Source of the DNA: Novosphingobium sediminis
Lineage (GTDB): Bacteria; Pseudomonadota; Alphaproteobacteria; Sphingomonadales; Sphingomonadaceae
Length of the DNA: 64,000 nucleotides
Direction: 5' to 3'
Assembly: GCF_007991615.1 (NCBI RefSeq)
Contig: NZ_BJYR01000012.1
Location: forward strand, 219,451 to 283,450
Below are positions 18,115 to 25,908 of this stretch, one piece after another; the stretch's first letter is position 1, and the number at the start of each line of letters is the position of its first letter. The notes under the pieces were generated by a model that did not search any database, was not told where the DNA came from, and saw nothing but the letters and a program-made list of their open reading frames with translations. The translations under genes were made by a program, and so were the position numbers.

Positions 18115-18168
18115 TCGTTCGGGGGGAACTGGCCAGGCGCCTTGACGGGTGCCGGCCGGTCTGAGGCG

Positions 18169-18202
18169 GGCGCCGGGGGGAAACCTCCGGCGCCTTGCTT
18201 TT
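18169..18202 (+). terminator. intrinsic terminator of the TonB receptor gene
   Basis: An 11-bp stem (GGCGCCGG and two to three more pairs) closes a GAAA loop, with TTGCTTTT after it, about 55 nt past the stop codon. Confidence 0.85.
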
Positions 18203-18642
18203 GCGCGCTTGATGCAGGGAGCAAGGACGCAAGAGCAAGGCGCCGGACAGGCATGGCGAAGACCGAAGACCGCTTACGAATGCTGGCAGCAGTGATCGAA
18301 AGAGACTTTTTGTGGGCCGCACGCGAGCCTGCCAATCATCTTTGGGCGCATGCCTGAGCGCAGGCGCGGCAGAATTCGTCCCTCCGCACAAACGCGGCGG
18401 CGCATCTCAACGCCTGATCAAGAACCACGTCTGCAGAACAATCGGCCGAATGCGATCTGCAGAATGCTTCTCCCACCGCATCCGCAAGCCAAAGCTGCTG
18501 TCAGTATGGCGCCACATTCGATCGCACACCTTGCGATCGTGCTGTTGGCAAGGTGGGGAGGACTTTGTCCGCGGCCTAGCAGTGACGGTCATCGAAAGCA
18601 GCTTCCGCTGCTTTTCGTTAACTCACTGATATAGGTGGGGAA
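18203..18642. other. non-coding stretch before the attachment site
   Basis: About 440 nt between the receptor terminator and the tRNA fragment. Short open frames exist on both strands, but none has a convincing ribosome site, composition or recognisable domain. Nothing further is seen. Confidence 0.5.
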
Positions 18643-18687
18643 TGGTGGACGCACTAGGGCTCGAACCTAGGACCCGCTGATTAAGAG
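18643..18687 (-). other. attL: 3' end of a tRNA-Lys(CTT) gene
   Basis: Read on the minus strand these 45 nt contain the anticodon-loop 3' side (CTCTTAATCAGC without its first base), variable region, a proper T arm (CTAGG-TTCGAGC-CCTAG), the 3' acceptor strand TGCGTCC, discriminator A and CCA. Upstream, where the D arm and anticodon 5' stem should be, the sequence is unrelated. A tRNA 3' fragment next to an integrase is the classic scar of site-specific integration. The fragment lies on the chromosomal side, so the complete tRNA should be at the far end of the element. Confidence 0.85.
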
Positions 18688-18773
18688 CGGAGCTTTGTGC
18701 CCTTTTCGTTCCTTTCCAATACTACGCCAAACTACGCTCAAGGGCTTGAAACGGTTGGAATAAATCCGCCGTG

Positions 18774-18831
18774 GATTACCCTTCGCTACGCCATCGTAAT
18801 CCCGACATCTGATTACGTGGCGATTACGTGG
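18774..18831. repeat. cluster of GATTAC motifs between attL and the integrase
   Basis: Two tandem copies of GATTACGTGG (18811-18820 and 18822-18831), one further GATTAC in 18774-18780 and one inverted copy (GTAATC, 18796-18802) lie just upstream of the integrase start. They may be integrase arm-type sites, a directionality-factor site, or an operator. Confidence 0.45.
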
Positions 18832-18845
18832 ACGAGCGTCAGATC

Positions 18846-20072
18846 ATGCCGAATCAATCAATCACACTGCGAACAATCCAGTCGGTCACACCGGACCCGC
18901 ACCGCGACATTTACGTGTGGGACCCCCGGCTAAAGGGTTTCGGACTTCGCGTCACGCCAAGAGGAGCACAATCGTTTGTGTTCCAGTATCGGGTCGACGG
19001 CGGGCCTGCCCGACGCAAAACGATCGGGCCCGTTGGTAGTCCATGGACGCCGGCCACGGCGCGCAAGGAAGCCGAGCGATTGCTGGTCCAGGTCTATCAG
19101 GGGATCGATCCGGTCGAAGCCAAACGCGAAGCCAAGCGGAAGAAGGAGACGCTGAACTTTCGGACCTACAGCGAAAGGTTCGTTGAGCTCTATCTCAAGC
19201 CGAACTGGCGGGGGACGTGGGGCTCGGCGCAATGCACGATCAACAACGTGTTTATTCCACGCTGGGGGAACCGACCCGTCCACGAGATCACCCGCGCCGA
19301 TATCGTGAAGGTGCTGGACGAGTATTCTGATCGCCCTGCGCGACGCAAGGAGATCCACTCGCTCCTGCGCAAGTTCTTCAACTGGGCGACCGACCGGCAG
19401 GATATCGATGTCTCGCCGCTGGCCGGGATGAAGGCTCCGAAGGCCGTTCCATCGCGGCGCAGGGTGCTCAGTGACGAGGAGGTTGTCGCCTTGTGGAGGG
19501 CGACCGAGAATTCCGGATGGCCGTGGGGGCCGTTCGTCCGGATGCTGATCCTGACGATGCAACGGCGTCAGGAAGTTGCCGAGATGGACTGGTCCGAAAT
19601 CGACATCGATGCGCGTAGATGGACCTTGCCGGCCGATCGGGCGAAGAATGATCAGGAACATGTCATACCGCTGACAAGCCTCGCTTTGGCAGAGCTGCAG
19701 CTGCTTGGCCCGAAGCGCAAGGGCCTCGTATTCACGACCACTGGCACGACCCCCGTCTCGGGATTCTTCAAGGGAAGGGCGGCTCTCCACAAGGACATGA
19801 TCGCGCACCTGAAGGCGAAGCAGATCGAGGACGGAGGAGACCCCGACCAGGTAGACGTTCCGAACTGGCGACTACACGATATCCGCAGAACCGGCGCAAC
19901 CCATCTCCAGTCGCTGAGAGTCCCCGTCGAGGTGACAGAAAGCGTGCTCAACCATATCAGCGGAACAAGGGCAGGGGTCGCGGGGATCTACAACCGCTAC
20001 AAATATGACGATGAGAAGCGCACCGCTCTCGATGCTTGGGACGCGAAGCTGCGGTCCATCCTGTCGACATAG
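18846..20072 (+). CDS. int: tyrosine-type site-specific integrase
   Basis: 408 residues. The N-terminal arm-binding domain is of the P4/phage-like type (DPRLKGFGLRVTPRGAQSFVFQYR), then a SAM-like core-binding domain, then the catalytic domain. The Arg is in ILTMQRRQEVAEMDW, HxxR in LHDIRRTGATHL, the second His in LNHISG, and the nucleophilic Tyr in GIYNRYKY. It should integrate and excise the element at the tRNA-Lys site 160 nt upstream. A GTG at 18828 would add six residues. The next recognised gene starts 153 nt after the stop. Confidence 0.92.
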   Translation: MPNQSITLRTIQSVTPDPHRDIYVWDPRLKGFGLRVTPRGAQSFVFQYRVDGGPARRKTIGPVGSPWTPATARKEAERLLVQVYQGIDPVEAKREAKRKKETLNFRTYSERFVELYLKPNWRGTWGSAQCTINNVFIPRWGNRPVHEITRADIVKVLDEYSDRPARRKEIHSLLRKFFNWATDRQDIDVSPLAGMKAPKAVPSRRRVLSDEEVVALWRATENSGWPWGPFVRMLILTMQRRQEVAEMDWSEIDIDARRWTLPADRAKNDQEHVIPLTSLALAELQLLGPKRKGLVFTTTGTTPVSGFFKGRAALHKDMIAHLKAKQIEDGGDPDQVDVPNWRLHDIRRTGATHLQSLRVPVEVTESVLNHISGTRAGVAGIYNRYKYDDEKRTALDAWDAKLRSILST

Positions 20073-20183
20073 GCCAATGAGACGCATGGTCTGATTCCAG
20101 ACCATGGCTAGCTGCGCCTCTCGGCCCGCGTCGAACGCAGCGGAGCAGCACGGCAGTGAAACAAAAGGGGCACCGCAGATACC

Positions 20184-20199
20184 GTTGACATTTGTCAAC
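20184..20199. promoter_or_regulatory. 16-bp palindrome, likely operator of the downstream gene pair
   Basis: GTTGAC-ATTT-GTCAAC is perfectly palindromic and contains a consensus -35 hexamer (TTGACA). It lies 27 nt upstream of the start at 20226, where self-repression of a toxin-antitoxin-like pair would act. Confidence 0.5.
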
Positions 20200-20225
20200 A
20201 GATAGGCGATAAGGAGGTCGGTTGA

Positions 20226-20459
20226 ATGGCTAGGCCACGCCATCCGAACAAGGAGATTGAAGCTGCTGTTGCCCATGCGGAAACACTGGGCTGGCGGGTC
20301 GTTCCGATCAGTGGCCACGCCTGGGGGCGGCTCTACTGCGCTTGGGCTGACCGGGACGGTTGCATGGTCTCGGTGTGGAGCACGCCGCGCAATGCGGAGA
20401 ACCATGCCAAGGCTATACGACGGGATGTGGCGCGGTGCCCGCACGGGCAAGCGGAGTGA
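20226..20459 (+). CDS. small HicA-like protein, putative toxin
   Basis: 77 residues, with a strong AAGGAGG ribosome site 8 nt upstream. The order helix, GW, basic/hydrophobic strand, GHxxG (LGWRVVPISGHAWGRL), strand, VSVWSTPRN, then a C-terminal helix recalls the small double-stranded-RNA-binding fold of HicA toxins, including a central His. That is a resemblance of pattern only. The gene is followed after 5 nt by a DNA-binding partner, the usual arrangement of a toxin-antitoxin pair. A truncated second copy lies at 25148-25260. Confidence 0.5.
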   Translation: MARPRHPNKEIEAAVAHAETLGWRVVPISGHAWGRLYCAWADRDGCMVSVWSTPRNAENHAKAIRRDVARCPHGQAE

Positions 20460-20464
20460 GTGAG

Positions 20465-20995
20465 ATGAAGACGCATGAGTTCACGATTGTCGCCTCCGGC
20501 CTCGATCCCGAGGCGGACGGCTACGAAGACCGCTTCTTCGAGGCCGGTTGCGACGACGCGACGCTTTCGTTCCAGAAGGGCGTGATCATCGCCGAGTTCG
20601 CCCGTCAAGCTGTGTCATTTTCCAAAGCTGTCACAACCGCTTATAAGGATATACTCAAAACGGGTGCCAAGATCGAACGGGTCGAGCCGGATTATCTGGT
20701 GAACCTCAGTGACATTGCCGAGCGCTCAGGTCTCACCCGTCAGGCGATCTCGCTCTATACCAAGGCGGAACGTGGCTCAGGCTTCCCCAATCCGGTTGCA
20801 CGCGTCACCTCCAACAGTCCTCTCTGGGATTGGCTGGAAGTCACCGAGTGGCTCCACGCCCAGGCAAAAATCGACCGCGAAGCGGTGGTAGAGGCGCGGA
20901 TTGTCAAAGAGGCCAATCGCTTTCTCGAGTTGCATGACGAGCAGTCTGATAACTTCACGCGGCGACTGGAATTGCTCGAGGATGCGGGACCCTAG
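20465..20995 (+). CDS. HTH DNA-binding protein, putative antitoxin or regulator
   Basis: 176 residues. The N-terminal half (THEFTIVASGLDPEADGYEDRFF) looks like a small alpha/beta domain. The middle contains an AlpA/MerR-like helix-turn-helix (LVNLSDIAERSGLTRQAISLY) with the following GSGFPNPVARV wing and WLEVTEWL. It probably binds the palindrome at 20184-20199 and controls its own pair. The start at 20465 is set by spacing to the previous stop; longer frames are out of register with the domain. Confidence 0.6.
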   Translation: MKTHEFTIVASGLDPEADGYEDRFFEAGCDDATLSFQKGVIIAEFARQAVSFSKAVTTAYKDILKTGAKIERVEPDYLVNLSDIAERSGLTRQAISLYTKAERGSGFPNPVARVTSNSPLWDWLEVTEWLHAQAKIDREAVVEARIVKEANRFLELHDEQSDNFTRRLELLEDAGP

Positions 20996-21223
20996 GCGTA
21001 TACAGGTCTGACGCCCATGCACCAATCCGATGGTAACGCACCACCCTATTGCTCAGATGGAGCATTTGCCGTATCTTTCCTCACCGGCTGATTAGATCGC
21101 CTATCAATAGCTTGAATTCGGGCAAATACATCGACATTCTAACAGCCATGAACAGGATCGACAAGTTGATTAATCAAAAGCAAGCATTAGTTTGTGCAGT
21201 CGACCGCGATGGCTTCGCCACTT

Positions 21224-22159
21224 CTACGCTGCGTTGCTGCTCATCCTTCGCTCTTTGGGCGAACAGCCGAAGCGCTCTGAAAACGCACGGGTGAAGGCGG
21301 CAGCCGAGCGATAGCCAACGCGATTGGCAACCGTTTTTATCGGGACATTGCTTTCCGCGAGTAGGTTGAGCGCACGCTGAAGCCTCCAGTCCACTATATA
21401 GGCCATCGGGCCACTGCCAACCAGCTCGCGAAAGCGCTCGGCGAAGCGGCTGCGCGACATTCCCACGGCCGCCGCTAGGCTTTCGACAGTCCATCCATGG
21501 GCGACATCACCGTGAATAAGGCTGAGTGCTTTGCCGATCTGAGGATCGTAGACAGCGGACATCAAACGGCTGATTTCGGGCGCCTGCGCGATGCCGGCGT
21601 GTATCGCCTCGATGAACAGCACCTCGGACAGGCGGCTGACGCTGGCTGTGGCTCCCGGTTCGCCCTCAAACATGCGGCGCACAAGCAGGCGCAGAACGTC
21701 GTCAAGCATGGGCCGTGATGCACGGTCCGCTGCGGTAACATGCAACAAGTCCGGTATCGAACGCAGCAACGGGTGGTCTGCACCATCGGCAAAGGAGAAA
21801 TGGCCGCATACCATTTGGCAGGATTCGCCGGCTTCGCCGCTCCCGACGATGAACGGCCCCGAGCCCGTGAAGCCTGCTTGCTGTATGACATCGCCAAGCG
21901 GTTGCCCTTCAACGGTTTCGCTGCTCGACAGCAAATGGCCAGCGCCGCCGGGAACAAGGGCAAGATCGCCAGCTCGCAACTTTGTGCGCGTCCCATCGGC
22001 GAGGGTGACGTAGCACGTCCCTTGTACCACCAGGTGAAAGCGCGCTGCACGCCTGTAGCTAGGGACGGCGATACTAAACGCCGGGTAAAAATCGGTGCGA
22101 AAGTAAATTGCGGCTTTCAGTGCTACTGTGTCGAGCACGTCGCTGAGTACATCGGTCAT
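21224..22159 (-). CDS. AraC family regulator with cupin domain (copy 1)
   Basis: 311 residues. An N-terminal cupin-type effector domain (FHLVVQGTCYVTLADGTRTKLRAGDLALVPGG) precedes an AraC double helix-turn-helix (WTVESLAAAVGMSRSRFAERFREL; VANRVGYRSAAAFTRAFSERFG). It is divergent from the AhpD-like pseudogene at 22346-22896, which was probably its target. Two further proteins of this class lie at 25909-26721 and 28762-29703. Confidence 0.85.
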   Translation of the reverse strand: MTDVLSDVLDTVALKAAIYFRTDFYPAFSIAVPSYRRAARFHLVVQGTCYVTLADGTRTKLRAGDLALVPGGAGHLLSSSETVEGQPLGDVIQQAGFTGSGPFIVGSGEAGESCQMVCGHFSFADGADHPLLRSIPDLLHVTAADRASRPMLDDVLRLLVRRMFEGEPGATASVSRLSEVLFIEAIHAGIAQAPEISRLMSAVYDPQIGKALSLIHGDVAHGWTVESLAAAVGMSRSRFAERFRELVGSGPMAYIVDWRLQRALNLLAESNVPIKTVANRVGYRSAAAFTRAFSERFGCSPKERRMSSNAA

Positions 22160-22345
22160 GCTGGTTGCATAGCACCGGCGTCCGCTAAATCCACAAGACT
22201 ATTCGTGAAACGTTGCAGGTCATCCCAATGAATTGACCAGAAATCGTAAAATGGCGCCACGGCATTGCGTTACCTCCCACCGAAGCGCAACCAAGCATCG
22301 ACGGAACTGCTAACCCTTCGCCAGGAACCGCTCCGGAGATTTGTA

Positions 22346-22896
22346 GTGGAGACCATTCCCCAGACTGATGCCGCGTCTGCGCCGTCGAAAACCCAAGACC
22401 TGCTGTATGCGGTGAAGAAGCAGATGGGCGGCTTGCCAAAAATTTTTGCCACCATGGCGCAATCACCGGCCGGGCGCAGTGGTTGTCCTGGAGTTGCCGG
22501 GGCACTCGCCGCAGGAAGCCTGTCAAATGTGAACCGCAAGCAGATTGCGCTCGCTGTCGCCGGTGCCAATGCGTGCGATTATTGCGCTTCGGTGCATACG
22601 GGACGCGGCAAGGGAGCAGGTCTTTCGTCCGACGAAATGGCCAGGAATTTGATTGGCAGATCGTCATATCCCAAGACCGCCGCTCTGTCGGGCGTCGCAC
22701 GCGAAGACGTTCGCCTACGTGGCCAGACAACGGCAGCTCAACTCGCAACGCTCACCACGCCGGTTTCGATCATGAGGCCGGTGTCGAGACTGTCGCGAAC
22801 ATCACACTCAGCATTTTCACGAACTACTTCAACCATATCGCGGGGACCGAAAATGATCTCCCGCTGATGCGTTCGCGGAGCGCCTTGTTTGTTTAG
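22346..22896 (+). pseudogene. AhpD-like (carboxymuconolactone decarboxylase family) gene broken by a frameshift
   Basis: From GTG 22346, with a GGAG ribosome site 7 nt upstream, the frame encodes an AhpD-like protein. Its active-site motif is CDYCASVHT, followed by GKGAGLSSDEMARN, KTAAL and REDVRLRGQ. Homology continues to about 22755 and then jumps one frame, to AGFDHEAGVETVANITLSIFTNYFNHIAGTEND. A single missing base near 22754-22758 (an original GAC reading as AC) explains the break. An intact relative lies at 26817-27362. It would have been a peroxidase-like thiol protein of about 183 residues. Confidence 0.8.
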
Positions 22897-22979
22897 GCGA
22901 CCCGAACGGGCCGGTTCGCCGCCCCCAGCGAACCGGCCCAACTCAGTCTTCAATCACATTCAATCCGAAGGAAAAGCCA

Positions 22980-23336
22980 ATGACCAATCCAATAGAAGCT
23001 GCCGAAAGCGCATCAAACGCGCTCACCGCTCAGGGCAGAATCCTTGAGTCGATCGACCAGTACTATGCCGACAATTGCGTATTCATCGAACCCGATGGCG
23101 CAAGCCGCACGTCGAAGGACGCAGAGCGCGCACATCTTGAAGGCTTTTTCGCGAGCCTGAAGAGCTTCGAAAGCGCGACGTTGCACGGCCAGGCCGTCGG
23201 GGACAATTTCTCGGCGAGCGAATGGACGTTCAAGATGACGGCCGGTGATGGCAGCCCGATCATCTGGCACGAAACGCTCGTGCGCACCTGGCAGGACGGC
23301 AAGATCGTCTCAGAAAAATACTACACCCAGGCCTGA
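22980..23336 (+). CDS. SnoaL-like / nuclear transport factor 2-fold protein
   Basis: 118 residues. The predicted NTF2-like cone fold shows in YYADNCVFIEPDG, then FFASLKSFESATLHG, the strand ASEWTFKM, and the closing WHETLVRTWQDGKIVSEKYY. Such proteins bind small hydrophobic ligands or act as isomerases; the role is unknown. A GAAGGAAA ribosome site lies upstream. It follows the AhpD pseudogene and precedes the ferritin-like gene in the same direction. Confidence 0.75.
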   Translation: MTNPIEAAESASNALTAQGRILESIDQYYADNCVFIEPDGASRTSKDAERAHLEGFFASLKSFESATLHGQAVGDNFSASEWTFKMTAGDGSPIIWHETLVRTWQDGKIVSEKYYTQA

Positions 23337-23423
23337 TCTCGGGCGACCCGATTGGCTCCGTTTCGACTTGAATCCCGGCGCACAGCGCGAGGGTAATTTA
23401 CTACTCCAACAGAGGGAAATCTC

Positions 23424-24017
23424 ATGTCCAATGAAAATGAAGTTGCCATCCAGTCCCGCCGTGCCCTGTTCCGTTCAGCTGGAATTGCCGCTGCTGGGCT
23501 TGGGCTCGCCACCCTTGACGCACCGTTGCTGGCCGCGCCACGCAAGATTGCGCGCCGCGGCGATACCGACAGCTCAGATGTTGGCGTGATGCAGGGTGCT
23601 CTTGCACTTGAACATGAAGGTATCGCTGCCTATCGCATTGCCGGTGGAAGCGGGCTGCTCAGCAAGGGCGTGCTCGACGTTGCACTGGTTTTCCTCGGCC
23701 ATCACGAGGGGCACCGCGATTCACTTGCCAAGCTGATCGCGACGGCTGGTGCAAAGCCTGTCGAACCCAAGACCGATGCCGAGTATATTTCGGCACTTAA
23801 CATCGGCGCGCTCAAGTCCGAAGGCGATGTCGTTAAGTTTGCTGCCGGCCTCGAACAGGGCGCGACGAACGCCTATGTCGGCCAGATCGCTGCGTTGCAG
23901 GACCACAAGCTGGCACATCTCTTCGCGCAACTCAGCACAGACGAAGCGGTTCACTGGGCCATTCTCAACAACGCGGCGGGCGGCGCGATGCCCAAATCTG
24001 CGTATCTGTTTGGCTGA
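23424..24017 (+). CDS. exported ferritin-like domain protein
   Basis: 197 residues. The N-terminus has a twin-arginine-like signal (SRRALFRSAGIAAAGLGLA) for export of a folded metalloprotein. The mature part is a four-helix bundle with candidate carboxylate/His metal ligands at ALEHEGIAAY, GHHEGHR, EQGATNAY and DEAVHW, typical of DUF4439/ferritin-like proteins. It may bind a di-iron centre and deal with oxidants in the periplasm. The next gene, cytochrome c, starts 1 nt after the stop, suggesting a shared electron-transfer role. Confidence 0.8.
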   Translation: MSNENEVAIQSRRALFRSAGIAAAGLGLATLDAPLLAAPRKIARRGDTDSSDVGVMQGALALEHEGIAAYRIAGGSGLLSKGVLDVALVFLGHHEGHRDSLAKLIATAGAKPVEPKTDAEYISALNIGALKSEGDVVKFAAGLEQGATNAYVGQIAALQDHKLAHLFAQLSTDEAVHWAILNNAAGGAMPKSAYLFG

Positions 24018-24018
24018 T

Positions 24019-24432
24019 ATGGCAAATCGCAAACGCATCGAGGCCGGGGTCGCGGTTTGCGCGATCCTGGCCGGGGCCGGACTGGTGTTTGTCCCCACCG
24101 CCGCGCCGGCGCAAGCGGTGGCCAATCTCGCAAATGGCCAGGCGCTTTATCAAGCAAAATGTGGCGGATGCCATTCCATCGAGGCAAACCGTATCGGCCC
24201 GGCGCACCGTGGTCTCATTGGACGTCGGATCGCAACGGTACCAGGCTATGCTTATTCTCCGGCACTCAAGAAATTGACTGGCGTTTGGACGCCGGCGCGG
24301 ATCGATTTATGGCTGCAGGGACCTCAAAAAATGGCGCCAGGCTCGAAAATGTTTTCGACTGTCTCCGACGCCGCGCAACGGCGCGACATTATTGCTTATC
24401 TTGCCGCAAACTCGTCCGTGGATCGGAGGTAG
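24019..24432 (+). CDS. periplasmic class I cytochrome c
   Basis: 137 residues with an N-terminal signal peptide and one haem site, CGGCH, near residue 50. A C-terminal PQKMAPGSKM segment supplies the axial Met. It is close to cytochrome c550/c2 electron carriers. It starts 1 nt after the ferritin-like gene and ends 4 nt before the uracil-glycosylase-like gene, so the three are likely one transcript. Periplasmic electron transfer to or from the ferritin-like protein or cytochrome P460 is a reasonable guess. Confidence 0.87.
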   Translation: MANRKRIEAGVAVCAILAGAGLVFVPTAAPAQAVANLANGQALYQAKCGGCHSIEANRIGPAHRGLIGRRIATVPGYAYSPALKKLTGVWTPARIDLWLQGPQKMAPGSKMFSTVSDAAQRRDIIAYLAANSSVDRR

Positions 24433-24436
24433 CGGG

Positions 24437-25042
24437 ATGCCTGTTATGAGATCATCCGATTGCTTGCTGGAAGACATTCAAGCGTGCACCCTGTGCGCTG
24501 AGCATCTGCCAGCCGGACCGCGCCCGATCGTTCAGTTCAGCGTAACCTCCACAATTGTCATCATCGGTCAGGCGCCCGGCGCGCGCGTCCATGAGAGCGG
24601 CATTGCCTGGGATGACGCAAGCGGCGAGCGGCTGCGCGAGTGGACGGGGCTTACGCCCGATATTTTTTACGATCCCGCGCAGGTCGCACTTGTGTCGATG
24701 GGCTTTTGCTATCCCGGCACCGGGAGCAGTGGCGATTTGCCGCCGCGCCTCGAATGTGCACCAATGTGGCATGATCGCGTCATGGCCGTGCTTCCACCCG
24801 CGCGATTGACGCTGCTCGTTGGAAGCTATGCACACCAGCGCTACTTGGTCGAGGACAAAAAACAATCGCTGACTGAACGTGTTGGTAAATTTCACGAGTA
24901 CCTGCCGCACTACTTTCCGCTTCCGCATCCATCCTGGCGTAGTATGGGCTGGATGAAACGCAACCCATGGTTCGAGCACAATGTTCTGCCAATGTTGCGC
25001 GATGCAATTGGAATGCGAATAGGCACTGCCCCACACGAGTAG
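24437..25042 (+). CDS. uracil-DNA glycosylase superfamily protein
   Basis: 201 residues with a GGAGG ribosome site. Motif 1 is IIGQAPGARVHESG (compare GEAPG in family 4/5), followed by the WDDASGERLREW segment and the motif 2 equivalent LPHPSWR. A CTLC pair near the N-terminus recalls the iron-sulphur cysteines of family 4, but the full set is not seen. It may repair deaminated or oxidised bases. Association with redox genes in the same transcript is unusual and may signal a stress-response cassette. Confidence 0.8.
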   Translation: MPVMRSSDCLLEDIQACTLCAEHLPAGPRPIVQFSVTSTIVIIGQAPGARVHESGIAWDDASGERLREWTGLTPDIFYDPAQVALVSMGFCYPGTGSSGDLPPRLECAPMWHDRVMAVLPPARLTLLVGSYAHQRYLVEDKKQSLTERVGKFHEYLPHYFPLPHPSWRSMGWMKRNPWFEHNVLPMLRDAIGMRIGTAPHE

Positions 25043-25147
25043 GCTTGTCAGTGTTTTAGGCGACCGCCAAGCCATTGGTAGGCGCTTGGATCCCCTCGTG
25101 GGGCAATTTGGCGAACGAGGGCTTCTCGGTTCGGTGCTGGGCTACCC

Positions 25148-25260
25148 ATGCGGAAGGGCTGGGCTGGCGGGTCGTTCCAATTAGTGGCGATGACTGGGAT
25201 CGGTGTTATTGGCGCTGGGTTGACCAAGACGGCTGCATCATTCCGGTGTGTCGGCGGTGA
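25148..25260 (+). pseudogene. truncated second copy of the HicA-like gene
   Basis: Residues GLGWRVVPISG..W.R.Y..W.DQDGC repeat the central 40 residues of the small protein at 20226-20459, with clear nucleotide identity (for example GGCTGGCGGGTCGTTCC in both). The match stops at the TGA at 25260, and no partner gene follows. The copy lacks the normal N-terminus and the C-terminal helix, so it is probably inactive. Confidence 0.7.
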
Positions 25261-25908
25261 TAGCAGGCGATCAAACAGGTTTGCTGTCGGGCGACGGGTT
25301 CATTTCCAGCAGGGTGCCGCGTCCGCGAGGCTATCGAACAGGTCATACCAATGCAGTCGTGTCTACCGTCCATAGTTGCCGTGGCTTTCAAAGTGAGGCG
25401 ACCGCCAATGGGCAAGTGACAAGCGGTCGGAAAAGGGCCCATTTAATGTGGTGGAGGGGTCTCCACTTTACGGGATCTTCTGCGAATAAGTCAGACAGGA
25501 AGGCGACGATGGAGCAGGTACCGGCTGTTGAGTTGGATTTGGCAAAGCCGGTTGGCTAGGTTCACGGCGTCAACGCACAGTGCAATGTGCCCTGATTGGG
25601 ACGCACAGCAATGTTTTCGAGCCCAGCGATGCACCATTCGGGGTCATAACGCGCCTCCGTCCCGTCTGAGCGCCATATCCAATGATCCCCATTTATGTCC
25701 TAGTTCGATCCGTCTTTCCGGCATGCGGTCCTATCAGCGATACTGATCGGCCAAGGCGGAAGGTGCTCGCTCAATCGAACGCGCGCGCAATGCTGGTGTT
25801 GGGTACCGCAGCTTGCATCCTAGCCCAGCATTCAGCCATGCCGCCGCGCGATCCATGTCCAGGCGGTCTCGCGTTCACTGCCGCATCCATATCTACCAAC
25901 TGATCATG
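25261..25908. other. non-coding or decayed stretch
   Basis: About 650 nt after the truncated toxin-like copy. Several short open frames occur, but none has a ribosome site, recognisable motif or typical composition. It may be eroded coding sequence. Confidence 0.45.

Noticed and set aside
18142..18634. Several 60-105-codon frames between the TonB receptor and attL
   Set aside because: No ribosome sites or domains, and they overlap the terminator or each other; treated as non-coding.
25248..25903. Short overlapping frames after the truncated toxin-like copy
   Set aside because: Compositionally random, Ser/Arg-rich, no start signals; probably eroded DNA.
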